Below, one piece after another: positions 1 through 8,330 of a stretch of DNA of 9,888 nucleotides. The first letter of the stretch is position 1. Each line of letters starts with the position of its first letter. The stretch is from an uncultured Selenomonadales bacterium. Its GTDB lineage: Bacteria; Bacillota; Negativicutes; Selenomonadales; Selenomonadaceae. A program made the position numbers and the translations under genes. The stretch covers positions 1 to 9,888 of the forward strand of contig CALGGP010000372.1 in NCBI GenBank assembly GCA_937915885.1, written 5' to 3'. The notes below the pieces were generated by a model, which was not told the origin of the DNA, searched no databases, and saw only the letters and a program-made list of their open reading frames with translations.

Positions 1-2
1 CC

Positions 3-191
3 CGCCGCTTTTGCCGGGCGCCGACTGCGCGGGGGTGGGAACCTCGGGCTCGGTTGGGCGCCGACATTCGGGGGTGGGAACCTCGGGCTCGGTTGGGCGC
101 CGACATTCGGGGGTGGGAGCGCAGGCGGCGCCCTATTATCCGTCGCCCCAAAAACCGTCGGCGACACATAAAAGAGGAGGCGAATGAATGA
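3..191 (+). CDS. Possible 3' end of an upstream gene (candidate sbcD), partial
   Basis: All three forward frames are open from the window edge to just before sbcC, so the frame cannot be fixed. This frame ends in a TGA at 189-191 that overlaps the sbcC ATG as ATGA, the usual geometry of translationally coupled genes, and closes with IKEEANE. A second frame stops with TGA at 185-187, directly abutting the ATG, and a third stops with TAA at 169-171. sbcD, the nuclease subunit, normally precedes sbcC, so it is the natural candidate, but no SbcD motif is visible in the roughly 60 residues available. The 39-bp repeat is a multiple of three and would be read in frame as 13-residue repeats, giving an arginine-rich tail. 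The stretch could equally be non-coding. Confidence 0.3.
   Translation, partial: RRFCRAPTARGWEPRARLGADIRGWEPRARLGADIRGWERRRRPIIRRPKNRRRHIKEEANE
16..118. repeat. G-rich 39-bp direct tandem repeat
   Basis: Two identical 39-bp units lie at 31-69 and 70-108. A partial copy of about 10 bp (GGGGGTGGGA) follows at 109-118, and the first unit is preceded by a copy of the unit's GGGCGCCGAC element at 16-25. Each full unit carries G-runs of 5, 3 and 3 bases and reaches the G-run of the next unit with loops of 1, 6 and 7 bases, which meets the usual definition of a G-quadruplex motif. The two motifs are at 31-58 and 70-97, about 90 bp upstream of the sbcC start. Confidence 0.9.
174..180 (+). promoter_or_regulatory. 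Ribosome binding site of sbcC
   Basis: GAGGAGG lies 7 bp upstream of the ATG at 188. It decides the start: the overlapping ATG at 184 is out of frame and its reading frame soon ends. The strength and spacing are typical of low-GC Gram-positive lineages and the Negativicutes. Confidence 0.8.
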
Positions 192-2854
192 GACCGATCC
201 GATTGAAGTTGGAGGCGTTCGGTCCGTACGTCAAGGCGCTCGATATCGACTTCGATGTTGAGCTCAACGGCGAAAATTTTTTTCTGATTCACGGCGTCAC
301 CGGCTCCGGCAAGACCACTATTCTCGACGCAATGTGTTTCGCGCTCTACGGCAGCAGCTCAGGCGGCGGGCGCGACGGCACGATGATGCGCTCCGAACAC
401 GCCACGCCCCGTCAAGAAACTTACGTTGAATTTACGTTCGCGCTCAAAGAAAAAATTTATCGCGTCCGTCGAACGCCCAAATACGATAAGCCGAAACTCC
501 GCGGCAGCGGCACGACCACCGTCAGCGCCGGCGCCGATCTGTATCAAATCGAAAATAATTTGGCGCGACTTCTCGAAAGCGGCACGTTGAATGTGACGAG
601 CGCGATCGAAAAATTGATCGGCTTCAAATGCGATCAGTTTCGACAAGTGATCGTACTGCCGCAAGGCGATTTTAAGAGATTTTTGATGGCGGGGTCGAAG
701 GAACGCGAATTGATTTTGATGATCCTGTTCAAAACGGAATTGTATCGACGTGTCGAAGAACAATTGAAATCGAAAACGGCGGAGCTCCGGCGCGATTACG
801 AAACGAAGACGCGGGAGCGAAATATTTATTTGACGGAGGCGGACGCGCGAGACGAACTCGAACTTGAGACGATGATAGCCGAGCTGGAGGGGCAATTGCG
901 AACGTCGGAGTCGGACGCCGAGCGAGCGAAGGCGACGCGCGACGAACTCAACAGAAAATTTATCGAAGGACAGGCGCTCGAAAAAATGTTTGCGGAGCTC
1001 GAAACGAAGGAGGCGGCAAATCGGTCGGCGTCGGCGACATTGGATCGATTGCGGAGCCAATTGAAGGAGGCGAAGGCGGAATATGATCGGCGGCGCGCGG
1101 AAGAATCGGAGCGGCGCGAAATCGATCGTCGCTTGACGGAATTGCGGCGTGTGCGCGGCAAGCTCGAGGAACTGAAGAAGGCGATCGACTTTCGTGCAAG
1201 GACGGAAAAAGATTTGACGCGGGAGGAAAAAACTTTAGCCGAATGTCAAAAACGAGTGATGAGCTATGAACAGCGTCTGCAGTTTTTGTTGGACGAGGAG
1301 AAAAAAAATATAGCGGGCGCGGGCAAAGTCGACGAGGCACAACGAAAGCTCGAGGATTGTCGGCGGCGCGATCAATTGACGGCGGCGATCGAAAAATCGG
1401 CGCGTGATGTAAAACAATCGGAGGCGACGGTAAAAAAAATCGAAGGCGATATCTCGACGCAACAAAAAAAATTGGATCGATTAAAGGAATTGTCGCGGCT
1501 CGGACGTGCGGCGTTGTTGGCAAGCGGATTGAAAGAAGGGGAGCCCTGCCCCGTGTGCGGCTCGACGGAGCACCCGAAACCGGCGGTGAGCGACGAATTA
1601 ATTCCGACGGACGAGGAGATCGAACGCGCCGAAAAATCCCTCCGATCGATCGAAGCACAAAAAATGTCGGCGGATAAAAATTTGGCGGCATCGACGGCGG
1701 AGTTGGAGCTCAAGCGGACGGAACTGTCGAGGCAAGCGAATTTGCCGACGACGGCGCGGGCGCAGGAAGAATTAAATGCGGCGTTGCAGTCGAAAGAGAC
1801 GCTCGAGGATTGCCGGGGGCGAATCGAAAAGGGAAAAAAATTTGTCGATGACGAGAGACGAAAGCGCGATGAGCAGCAGCGTCGGGTGACGGAGTGCGCG
1901 TCGCGAGAGGCGGCGGCGAAACGAAGCGTCGAGGAAAAACAGCAGACGATCATGGAGGGCTACAGCGCGACGGACGAGGCGCGGGTGTTCACCGACATCG
2001 ATCGGTTGAAGGTGAAGCTCGAGGAAATGACGCGGGCGTGGAATGATGCGGATCGAAAATTTCATAAGTTGGAGCGGGAATCGGCGGCGGCGACGGAACG
2101 TCGGCAGGCGATCGCCGATCGGATCAAGGAATTGTCGACGCAACTGAACGGGCGGGAGCGCCCCAATGTCGAGCAGCTTCGCGCGGAACTGCAACGGTCG
2201 GAGGCGGCGTTCGTCGAGGGCACCAAGCGCACGACGCAATTGACGGAGCGATTGAAGGCGCTCAACGATCGGCGCGACAAATTATCGCAACTGACGAAGG
2301 AGACGGCGGCGCTCGAGGCGGATTATAAAATTTGGTCGAAGCTGTCAACGGTCGCCAACGGAAACATTTCGTTCTCGCGCTATATCCTGCACGCGAAGTT
2401 TGAAGACATCATCGAAGAGGCGAATCAGCGTCTGGCGGTGATGAGCGGGCGGCGGTACATGCTGATCGATCGGAAGGCGTCAAAAGATGCGCGGCGCTTG
2501 TCGGGGCTGGAGCTGGAAATCTACGACGAGTATACGGAATCGAAACGGGACGTCAAAACGCTGTCGGGCGGCGAATCGTTTCTGGCGTCGCTGGCGCTGG
2601 CGTTGGGGCTGGCTGATGTGGTGCAAAGTTATGCGGGCGGGGTCAAGCTCGACACAATTTTTATCGATGAAGGGTTCGGCACGCTCGACAGCGAAACGCT
2701 TGACATGGCGCTGCGCTCGCTGATGGATTTGCAGAAGGACGGACGGCTGGTCGGTATCATCTCGCACGTCGAAGAGTTGAAGCAGAGGATTCCGATCCGA
2801 TTGGAGGTCGTCAAAAGTCGGCGCGGAAGCAGCGCGCGTTTTTGCCGTCAGTGA
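188..2854 (+). CDS. sbcC: Exonuclease subunit SbcC (Rad50/SMC-like ATPase)
   Basis: SbcC is the ATPase arm of the SbcCD complex, an ATP-dependent DNA nuclease that opens hairpins and blocked DNA ends in the cytoplasm during replication and repair; SbcD supplies the nuclease. The family order is complete: the N-terminal start MRPIRLKLEAFGPY, Walker A GVTGSGKTT (36-44), Q-loop VLPQGDF with Q159, a long Glu/Arg/Leu-rich coiled coil, the zinc hook CPVC (C454 and C457), the returning coiled coil, the ABC signature LSGGE (792-796), Walker B TIFIDEGFGTLD (823-834) and the switch histidine H860 in IISHVEEL. At 888 residues it is shorter than the well-known E. coli and Bacillus proteins (over 1000), mainly through shorter coiled-coil arms. 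The start is set by a strong ribosome binding site and the conserved N-terminus. sbcD presumably lies just upstream. The next gene is convergent, 18 bp away. Confidence 0.97.
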   Translation: MRPIRLKLEAFGPYVKALDIDFDVELNGENFFLIHGVTGSGKTTILDAMCFALYGSSSGGGRDGTMMRSEHATPRQETYVEFTFALKEKIYRVRRTPKYDKPKLRGSGTTTVSAGADLYQIENNLARLLESGTLNVTSAIEKLIGFKCDQFRQVIVLPQGDFKRFLMAGSKERELILMILFKTELYRRVEEQLKSKTAELRRDYETKTRERNIYLTEADARDELELETMIAELEGQLRTSESDAERAKATRDELNRKFIEGQALEKMFAELETKEAANRSASATLDRLRSQLKEAKAEYDRRRAEESERREIDRRLTELRRVRGKLEELKKAIDFRARTEKDLTREEKTLAECQKRVMSYEQRLQFLLDEEKKNIAGAGKVDEAQRKLEDCRRRDQLTAAIEKSARDVKQSEATVKKIEGDISTQQKKLDRLKELSRLGRAALLASGLKEGEPCPVCGSTEHPKPAVSDELIPTDEEIERAEKSLRSIEAQKMSADKNLAASTAELELKRTELSRQANLPTTARAQEELNAALQSKETLEDCRGRIEKGKKFVDDERRKRDEQQRRVTECASREAAAKRSVEEKQQTIMEGYSATDEARVFTDIDRLKVKLEEMTRAWNDADRKFHKLERESAAATERRQAIADRIKELSTQLNGRERPNVEQLRAELQRSEAAFVEGTKRTTQLTERLKALNDRRDKLSQLTKETAALEADYKIWSKLSTVANGNISFSRYILHAKFEDIIEEANQRLAVMSGRRYMLIDRKASKDARRLSGLELEIYDEYTESKRDVKTLSGGESFLASLALALGLADVVQSYAGGVKLDTIFIDEGFGTLDSETLDMALRSLMDLQKDGRLVGIISHVEELKQRIPIRLEVVKSRRGSSARFCRQ

Positions 2855-2867
2855 GTTGCGTGAAAAT

Positions 2868-2882
2868 GACGGTTACACCGTC
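2868..2882 (-). terminator. Short hairpin at the junction of convergent genes, possible terminator
   Basis: A perfect 6-bp stem (GACGGT / ACCGTC) with a 3-base loop sits between sbcC and the RTX gene, and the RTX gene's TAA stop (2873-2875) spans the stem-loop boundary. Read on the minus strand the hairpin is followed by ATTTTC, a weak U-rich tail. On the plus strand no T-run follows. The stem is short, so this is at best a weak terminator for the RTX operon. Confidence 0.35.
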
Positions 2883-5800
2883 GACCAAGCGTCGGTCGAG
2901 TAATCATAACGCTGTTTGGTGCCGTCGGCATATTGGACGGTGATCGATGTCGTCGTCGATTTTCGGTTCCAAATTTCAATTGTCGTGCCGTCATTCGTCG
3001 TAAAATCCAACGACCTGGACGTGCCGCCGCTATCCCAAGGAGATATTTCCGATAGATCCGCGAGATTGATGTTGTAGAAATACACCAGATCATCATCTTC
3101 GCAGTCCCAAATGTCGAGGTCGATGTCGCCCGCGCCTTCGCCCACGACAAACACATCGGAGCCGGAGCCGCCGTAGAGATCATCCCAACCGTCGGTGCCG
3201 CCCCAGAGCGTATCACCACCGTCGCCCGCGCAAATATCATTACTCTTATCATTGCCGATTAACAGGCGTCCGCCGACCGTATCATCCTCGGCGTCGATGT
3301 TCACGACTTCATCGTTCATGACTTCAGCGCTCGACCAACCGTCGACAGCATTGCCGTTCCAATCGACGCCGCCCAGCGCCACATCGCCCACATAATTTGA
3401 TGAGACGATGACCGACCTGCCGTCTATGCTCAAGCCGTCGGGCAACGGCGTCTCGACAACAAACGTCCAACTCACTGCGGAGCGATTGTATCTCCACTTA
3501 GAGGAATCGGCGAGCTGCACCGTTATAGTGTTTGCGTCGGAGGCGCTGCGAATTTCGATGGTGTTGCCGTCGCTCGTCATCACTTCGATCCCGATCTCGT
3601 CGCCGTCTTCGTCGGTGGCAAAATCTAAACCGGTGACGTTGTCCCAAAGATTGTTGCTGTCGATGTCTTTCAAAAGGACGATATCCTTTGCCGAGCAATC
3701 GACGATGGTAGTGTTGCCTTCGTTCAGCCCTGCAACGAACGTATCATCGCCGTCACCGCCGATCAGTGTATCATCACCGTCGCCGCCCAAGAGCGACGCG
3801 CCTTCCGTGCCCGCGTAAATCCGATTATCTTGATCGTCGCCTTCCAACAATCTGCCACTAATGCTGTCATTGTAGGCGTCGATTCTCGTAACCGTCCTGT
3901 CGTTCAGATCGGCTAGGCGGAAATCGCCCGCATAATCCGAGTATACGTAAATTCTATCGTCGTAATCACGCTTGATCAGCCCGACGGGCATTCCGTTTAT
4001 CGACGGCAACTCCGACCACGCCTCCGCCGACGGATCATAACTCTGCCAAGCGTTATCACCGGCGTTGTAGCGAACCCTGGAGCCGTCGGCGAGATCGATC
4101 GTAGTCGTTTCCTCATCACTCGACGACCTCACTTCGATAAAAGTATCATCGGTCGTCTTTACCATCGCAGACCTGTAAGAGGAATTGCCGAACACCGCCA
4201 GATATTTTAAATCGGCAAAATTTATATTGTGCAGGTAGACCGTATCGTTTACCGTGTAATTGTTGATGTAAACGTCGCCTTCGCCCATGCCCGCAACGAA
4301 TGTATCAGCGCCCGCGCCTCCGTCAAGAGTATCATTGCCTTCGCCGCCGTACATGTACGCGCCGCCCGAGCCCGCGCGGATCGAATTATCCTGCGCGTCG
4401 CCGATCAGCACTCGACCACTGAGACTGTCGCTATATGCGTTGACTATCGTAACGTCGCTGTCGTTTAGATCGGTAAGATTGAAATCGCCTACATAGTCCG
4501 AATGAACTTGGATCACATCATCTCGACCGGATGATTTTGCCAAGCCGACGGGCATTCCGTTTAACGAGGTGAGATCAGACCAAGAACTTACGTCGGAATC
4601 AGACATCTGCCAAGCATTGTTGACAGCATTGTACTGAATCCGGGAGCCGTCGGCAAGTTGAATTGTCGTAGTTTCCTCATCGTTAGAAGCCCAGACGTCG
4701 ATATTAGTGCCATCAGTCGTTTCGATGTTGATGATTCGATTAGAGCTGAGACCAAGGGTCGCCAGCGATTTCAAATCGGAGAAATTTACGTTGTACAGAT
4801 AAACTGTATCGTTTGCAGCATAATTAAAGATATAAACATCGCCTTCGCCCATGCCTGCAATAAATGTATCAGCACCATCACCACCAAAAAGAAAATCATC
4901 GCCGCCGCCGCCCCACAAACTCGAGCCGTTGAGCCCCGCGTAAATATAATTATCTTGATCGTCGCCTTCCAACAATCTGCCGCTGATGCTGTCATTGAAG
5001 GCGATGATTTCCGTAAAGGTGCTGTCATTCAGATCGCTCAGACGGAAGTCGCCTACATAATCCGAGTATACGTAAATCTCATCGTCGTAATTACGCTTGA
5101 TCAGCCCGACGGGCGTGCCGTTGATCGACGGCAGATCCGACCACGCCTCCGCCGACGGATCATAACTCTGCCAAGCGTTGTCACGGGAGTTGTAACGAAC
5201 CCTGGAGCCGTCGGCGAGATTGATCGTCGTCGTTTCCTCATCGCGTGACGACCAGACCTCGATATAAGTATCATCGGTCGTTTTTACCATCGCTGCTCTG
5301 GAATCATCGCTGAACACCGCCAGATATTTTAAATCGGCAAAATTTACGTTGTGCAGATAAACCGTATCGTTTGCAGTGTAATCGTCGATGCGAACGTCGC
5401 CTTCGCCCATGCCCGCGATAAATGTATCATCGCCCTTGCCGCCGACGAGAGTATCCTTGCCTTCGCCGCCCCACATCGACGCGCCGCCCGAGCCTGCGAG
5501 GATCGAATTATCCTGCGCATTGCCCGCCAACATTCTCCCGCCGACGGTATCATTCACAGCGTTAATGTCGATAATCGAATCGTCCGACCAACTGTCGACC
5601 GCGTTGCCGTCAAGATCGACGCCGCCGAGCCACAAATTGCCTTCGTAAGCGGAATCCACGATCGCAAAACCATTGCTCGTTTTCGACAAGCCGGTCGTCA
5701 CATATTCGGGCAAAACGACGGCGTCTTCAAAAGTTGAGTAGCCCACGTGATTGAGATCGTCGGCATATTGGACAGTAGCGTTTGCGACATCGTTGAAGTC

Positions 5801-6289
5801 GCTGATGTTTTTCAAAGTGAAGTTGATTTTTCCGGCGGCATCACTGAAAACCAAATCACCGTCGTCATTCGACTTATAAGTGAGGTAGCCATGAAGAGAT
5901 ACCAACTCAGGCAAAACAATCGAGTCGTGATCCTTGTCGAAGTCCAAGATTTTTGACGAGAATATCTTGTGATTGTCCGACAGGTAAAACCAAAATTCGT
6001 CGTCGCCCTCGCCGCCGCTCAACGTTACGTTTGCAATGTTGTAGGAGTTGGCGGCGATAAATAAACTATCATCACCGTCGTCGCCGTAAAGCTCACTGTA
6101 ACTCCGATACACACTAATCGAATCGTTGCCTTCGCCGCCATGAACGGTCGGAAGAAATCCGGTAGCACTAATGGTATCGTTGCCCGCACCGCCGTCAATC
6201 ATATCGCGGTTGCCGTTGAACTCTACCGAATCGCCGTCGGACGTGCCGATAATCGTATCGTCGTCCGCATTGGAGTAAAACTCAGCCAT
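2873..6289 (-). CDS. Large modular RTX-type calcium-binding repeat protein
   Basis: This 1138-residue, very acidic protein carries RTX nonapeptides of the GGxGxDxLx type, which fold into a calcium-loaded parallel beta-roll. An N-terminal block (about 34-102) has GGAGNDTIS, GGEGNDSIS and GGEGDDEFW. After a linker come five modules. Each has a head with a (Y/N)xGD- or YEGN-like motif, paired RTX nonapeptides, a GMGEGD-like segment, a DTVYLYNVNFADL strand region and a beta-rich half resembling EVWSSRDEETTTINLADGSR. The GMGEGD-like segments fall near residues 295, 482, 670, 857 and 1051. There is no Sec signal peptide, membrane helix or catalytic motif. RTX proteins commonly leave the cell by type I secretion using an uncleaved C-terminal signal, but no exporter is present here, so location is inferred. 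It follows the TonB-dependent receptor by 47 bp and is probably co-transcribed with it. Adhesin, surface-layer or ligand-capture roles are possible. The specific function is not recognised. Confidence 0.88.
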   Translation of the reverse strand: MAEFYSNADDDTIIGTSDGDSVEFNGNRDMIDGGAGNDTISATGFLPTVHGGEGNDSISVYRSYSELYGDDGDDSLFIAANSYNIANVTLSGGEGDDEFWFYLSDNHKIFSSKILDFDKDHDSIVLPELVSLHGYLTYKSNDDGDLVFSDAAGKINFTLKNISDFNDVANATVQYADDLNHVGYSTFEDAVVLPEYVTTGLSKTSNGFAIVDSAYEGNLWLGGVDLDGNAVDSWSDDSIIDINAVNDTVGGRMLAGNAQDNSILAGSGGASMWGGEGKDTLVGGKGDDTFIAGMGEGDVRIDDYTANDTVYLHNVNFADLKYLAVFSDDSRAAMVKTTDDTYIEVWSSRDEETTTINLADGSRVRYNSRDNAWQSYDPSAEAWSDLPSINGTPVGLIKRNYDDEIYVYSDYVGDFRLSDLNDSTFTEIIAFNDSISGRLLEGDDQDNYIYAGLNGSSLWGGGGDDFLFGGDGADTFIAGMGEGDVYIFNYAANDTVYLYNVNFSDLKSLATLGLSSNRIINIETTDGTNIDVWASNDEETTTIQLADGSRIQYNAVNNAWQMSDSDVSSWSDLTSLNGMPVGLAKSSGRDDVIQVHSDYVGDFNLTDLNDSDVTIVNAYSDSLSGRVLIGDAQDNSIRAGSGGAYMYGGEGNDTLDGGAGADTFVAGMGEGDVYINNYTVNDTVYLHNINFADLKYLAVFGNSSYRSAMVKTTDDTFIEVRSSSDEETTTIDLADGSRVRYNAGDNAWQSYDPSAEAWSELPSINGMPVGLIKRDYDDRIYVYSDYAGDFRLADLNDRTVTRIDAYNDSISGRLLEGDDQDNRIYAGTEGASLLGGDGDDTLIGGDGDDTFVAGLNEGNTTIVDCSAKDIVLLKDIDSNNLWDNVTGLDFATDEDGDEIGIEVMTSDGNTIEIRSASDANTITVQLADSSKWRYNRSAVSWTFVVETPLPDGLSIDGRSVIVSSNYVGDVALGGVDWNGNAVDGWSSAEVMNDEVVNIDAEDDTVGGRLLIGNDKSNDICAGDGGDTLWGGTDGWDDLYGGSGSDVFVVGEGAGDIDLDIWDCEDDDLVYFYNINLADLSEISPWDSGGTSRSLDFTTNDGTTIEIWNRKSTTTSITVQYADGTKQRYDYSTDAWSTV
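2876..5670 (-). repeat. Five tandem ~560-bp modules within the RTX gene
   Basis: Module heads start near 5670, 5087, 4517, 3957 and 3410 on the minus strand. The equivalent GMGEGD-like codons lie at 5401, 4843, 4279, 3718 and 3136, giving spacings of 558, 564, 561 and 582 bp (186, 188, 187 and 194 codons), all multiples of three. The outer two modules have a longer head with GGVDxxGNAVDxW. Modules 2 and 4 share long near-identical stretches such as NAWQSYDPSAEAWS and SISGRLLEGDDQDN in the same relative position, suggesting a two-module duplication of about 1.12 kb. Confidence 0.85.
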
Positions 6290-6297
6290 TAAGAATC

Positions 6298-6303
6298 GCC
6301 TCC
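6298..6303 (-). promoter_or_regulatory. Ribosome binding site of the RTX gene
   Basis: GGGAGG on the minus strand lies 9 bases before the ATG at 6289, inside the 47-bp gap after the receptor stop codon. No promoter is seen in this gap, which supports co-transcription with the receptor followed by independent, strong translation initiation. Confidence 0.75.
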
Positions 6304-6336
6304 CAAAAACTTAACCGTCGAGACATGTCGCGCAGC

Positions 6337-8310
6337 TCAGAAGCGGCAGTCGATGCCGAATTGAAACAGTCGCCCGGGCGCGTCCCAACGCCTGCCGTAA
6401 TAGTGGATATTTTGATTGGTGAAGTTGATCGCCTTGACGTAGATCGTCGTCCAATCGCTGACTTCGCAACTGATGTTGAAATCCAACAGCGCCAGATCAT
6501 CTTCGAGATAAGTTGAGCCGTTGCTGCCCTTGCCGAACGTCCCCATCAAAGACGCCTTCCACGGTCCGTTCTGATAACGGAGCGCCGCTCGCCAACTGCT
6601 TTTGGGCGTGCGCCAATGATTGATGTAATCCTCATTGCCCAACGGGCGCGTGCGATGAATATAGGCGTAGCCGAGATTATAGCCCCAATGGTCGTCGATC
6701 TTCTGTCGATAATCCAAATTGAGCCCGTGCTGTTTGTCCCTGTCGGCGTTGACGTAATCGAGATCGACCCAATGCAATTTGCCCGGCCAACGCGTGTCCG
6801 ACGGCGCATGATCGTTGTCGTAGTCGAACGCGTAATCGTTCAAATCCAAGAAATTACTGATGCTCGCGTTGAAGAGACTAAACGACGCATTGATTTTATC
6901 GCTGAAGTCGTGCTCGATGCCGATCGTCTCGGTATGACCGCTCTCGGGCTTGAGATTCGGATTACCGCGCCAATTTTCGTATTGATACGGAATTTCGTCT
7001 TGATACCAATATTTGTGCCAACGCGTATACATTTGTATTGCCGACGGCGCCTGATACACTCGACCCCACGACGCATAAATTTTTGTCTGATCGTCGGGAC
7101 GATAGTTGGCAGCGACCTTCGGCGACCACTTACTCCCGAATTGACTGTTGTGATCAAGGCGCGTGCCCGGGACGACCGTCCACTTGTCGCCCATCGTGAT
7201 TGTATCTTGAATGTAATATGCTTGGTTGGTGGTTTTCTTTTCGGCATTCCACCAGCGCTCGTGCTCATCGGTCGATTGATGCCACTCGGCACCAACGATC
7301 AAACGATGTTGCCCCATCTCCCAACCGTTTTGATAGTCAACGCCCTGAAGACGCGAATTGCCCTTGCCCATATATTGAGTGTCGGAGTGGGAATAATTGT
7401 TGAGATATCGCAAAAAGCCCGGCGTCGACGTGCCCTCTTTGAAGTTATACGTCAACGACAGCTGATTAACCAAACCGTATTCGTGCGGCGACCATTTAAG
7501 GCGAGCTCTGGTCGAGTCGTGATCGAAATGGAATGTGAGCGAATTACGATCGTCGAAGCGATGATCCAATCGGATTGCATATTGACTGTTGTCGTAATCC
7601 TCTCTGTAATCGGGATCGCCGCTGCCTCTAAAGCTGTACGGACGGCTTTTGCCGATGGCGGCGTCGATAAACCAGCCCAATTTGCCATCATTGCCCTGAT
7701 TGGTGATCTCGTAGCGATGACGATGCCACGAGCCGGTGTTAATGTCGACGGTGGTCTCGTTGTGATCGCCCTTTTTGGTTATGATATTGATGACGCCTCC
7801 GACCGCGTCGGAGCCGTAGAGCGCGGAGCCGCCGCCCTTGACGATTTCGATCCGATCGATCATCTTGATCGGTGGATTAAGCGACGTTCGATGCCCGTCG
7901 ACAAGCGTCAACACTCGATCGCTGCCGTTGATAAAACTCCAAACCATGCCGTTGACGTGCGACAGTGCCTCACGCACGGATTGATAATGGTTGGCGTCGA
8001 TCTCCGCCGCCGTGATGACGACGACTTCAGCCGGTGTGTCCAAGCGTCGTGAGGGAATGCGTTCGGCGGTTTCAAACGTGTCGACCAACAACAGATATCT
8101 CAAACTGTCTTCGTTGACTTCCGCCTCAATCGCCGACAAATCCTCCGTCGAAACTTCTTGCGCGGCATCCGACGACTCCGCCGTCTCGTTCGTCGCAGCA
8201 AAGCTCGTCGGCAAGATCATCCCCGCCATCAGCGCCGTCGTCAGAGGCATCATCCATCGCATTCGACGGAGCGCGCTGATGATCTCTCGTTCGGTTTTCT
8301 TGGAAACCAT
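6337..8310 (-). CDS. TonB-dependent outer-membrane receptor
   Basis: This 657-residue gated beta-barrel would import a scarce ligand (iron-siderophore, haem, cobalamin or similar) across the outer membrane using TonB energy. A positively charged start is followed by a hydrophobic segment (about 21-38) ending TSFAAT, a likely signal-peptidase site near 38/39. An acidic stretch (about 41-69) precedes a possible TonB-box region, LLLVDTFETAER (73-84). The plug has LDTPAEVVVIT (90-100), VREALSHVNG, LTLVDG (134-139), IDRIEIVKGGGSALYGSDA (151-169) and GGVINIITK. The rest is aromatic-rich antiparallel strands, ending in FQFGIDCRF with a terminal Phe, as expected for BAM-assembled barrels. The plug loops look shorter than in BtuB. 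The only cysteines seen are C615 and C655. The layout resembles the BtuB/CirA-like group; the substrate cannot be told. It is the first gene of an apparent operon with the RTX protein. An internal ATG at codon 17 is an alternative start. Confidence 0.95.
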   Translation of the reverse strand: MVSKKTEREIISALRRMRWMMPLTTALMAGMILPTSFAATNETAESSDAAQEVSTEDLSAIEAEVNEDSLRYLLLVDTFETAERIPSRRLDTPAEVVVITAAEIDANHYQSVREALSHVNGMVWSFINGSDRVLTLVDGHRTSLNPPIKMIDRIEIVKGGGSALYGSDAVGGVINIITKKGDHNETTVDINTGSWHRHRYEITNQGNDGKLGWFIDAAIGKSRPYSFRGSGDPDYREDYDNSQYAIRLDHRFDDRNSLTFHFDHDSTRARLKWSPHEYGLVNQLSLTYNFKEGTSTPGFLRYLNNYSHSDTQYMGKGNSRLQGVDYQNGWEMGQHRLIVGAEWHQSTDEHERWWNAEKKTTNQAYYIQDTITMGDKWTVVPGTRLDHNSQFGSKWSPKVAANYRPDDQTKIYASWGRVYQAPSAIQMYTRWHKYWYQDEIPYQYENWRGNPNLKPESGHTETIGIEHDFSDKINASFSLFNASISNFLDLNDYAFDYDNDHAPSDTRWPGKLHWVDLDYVNADRDKQHGLNLDYRQKIDDHWGYNLGYAYIHRTRPLGNEDYINHWRTPKSSWRAALRYQNGPWKASLMGTFGKGSNGSTYLEDDLALLDFNISCEVSDWTTIYVKAINFTNQNIHYYGRRWDAPGRLFQFGIDCRF

Positions 8311-8321
8311 TGAACATCAAA

Positions 8322-8330
8322 CCCTTCCTC
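8322..8330 (-). promoter_or_regulatory. Ribosome binding site of the TonB-dependent receptor
   Basis: GAGGAAGGG on the minus strand ends 11 bases before the ATG at 8310, slightly far but the best match nearby. It supports the long form of the signal peptide rather than the internal ATG at codon 17. Confidence 0.6.

Noticed and set aside
359..1691. Long minus-strand open frames inside sbcC (up to 243 codons)
   Set aside because: They are antisense to the conserved SbcC ATPase and coiled-coil region, are Arg/Ser/Phe-rich low-complexity translations, and overlap each other.
4229..5956. Plus-strand frames inside the RTX gene with similar repeated translations
   Set aside because: They repeat only because the RTX modules repeat; the minus-strand reading gives the coherent calcium-binding motifs.
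6616..8052. A 478-codon open frame on the plus strand antisense to the TonB-dependent receptor
   Set aside because: It lies wholly inside a receptor gene with clear family motifs, its translation has no recognisable domain, and it has no ribosome binding site. It is a shadow of codon bias.
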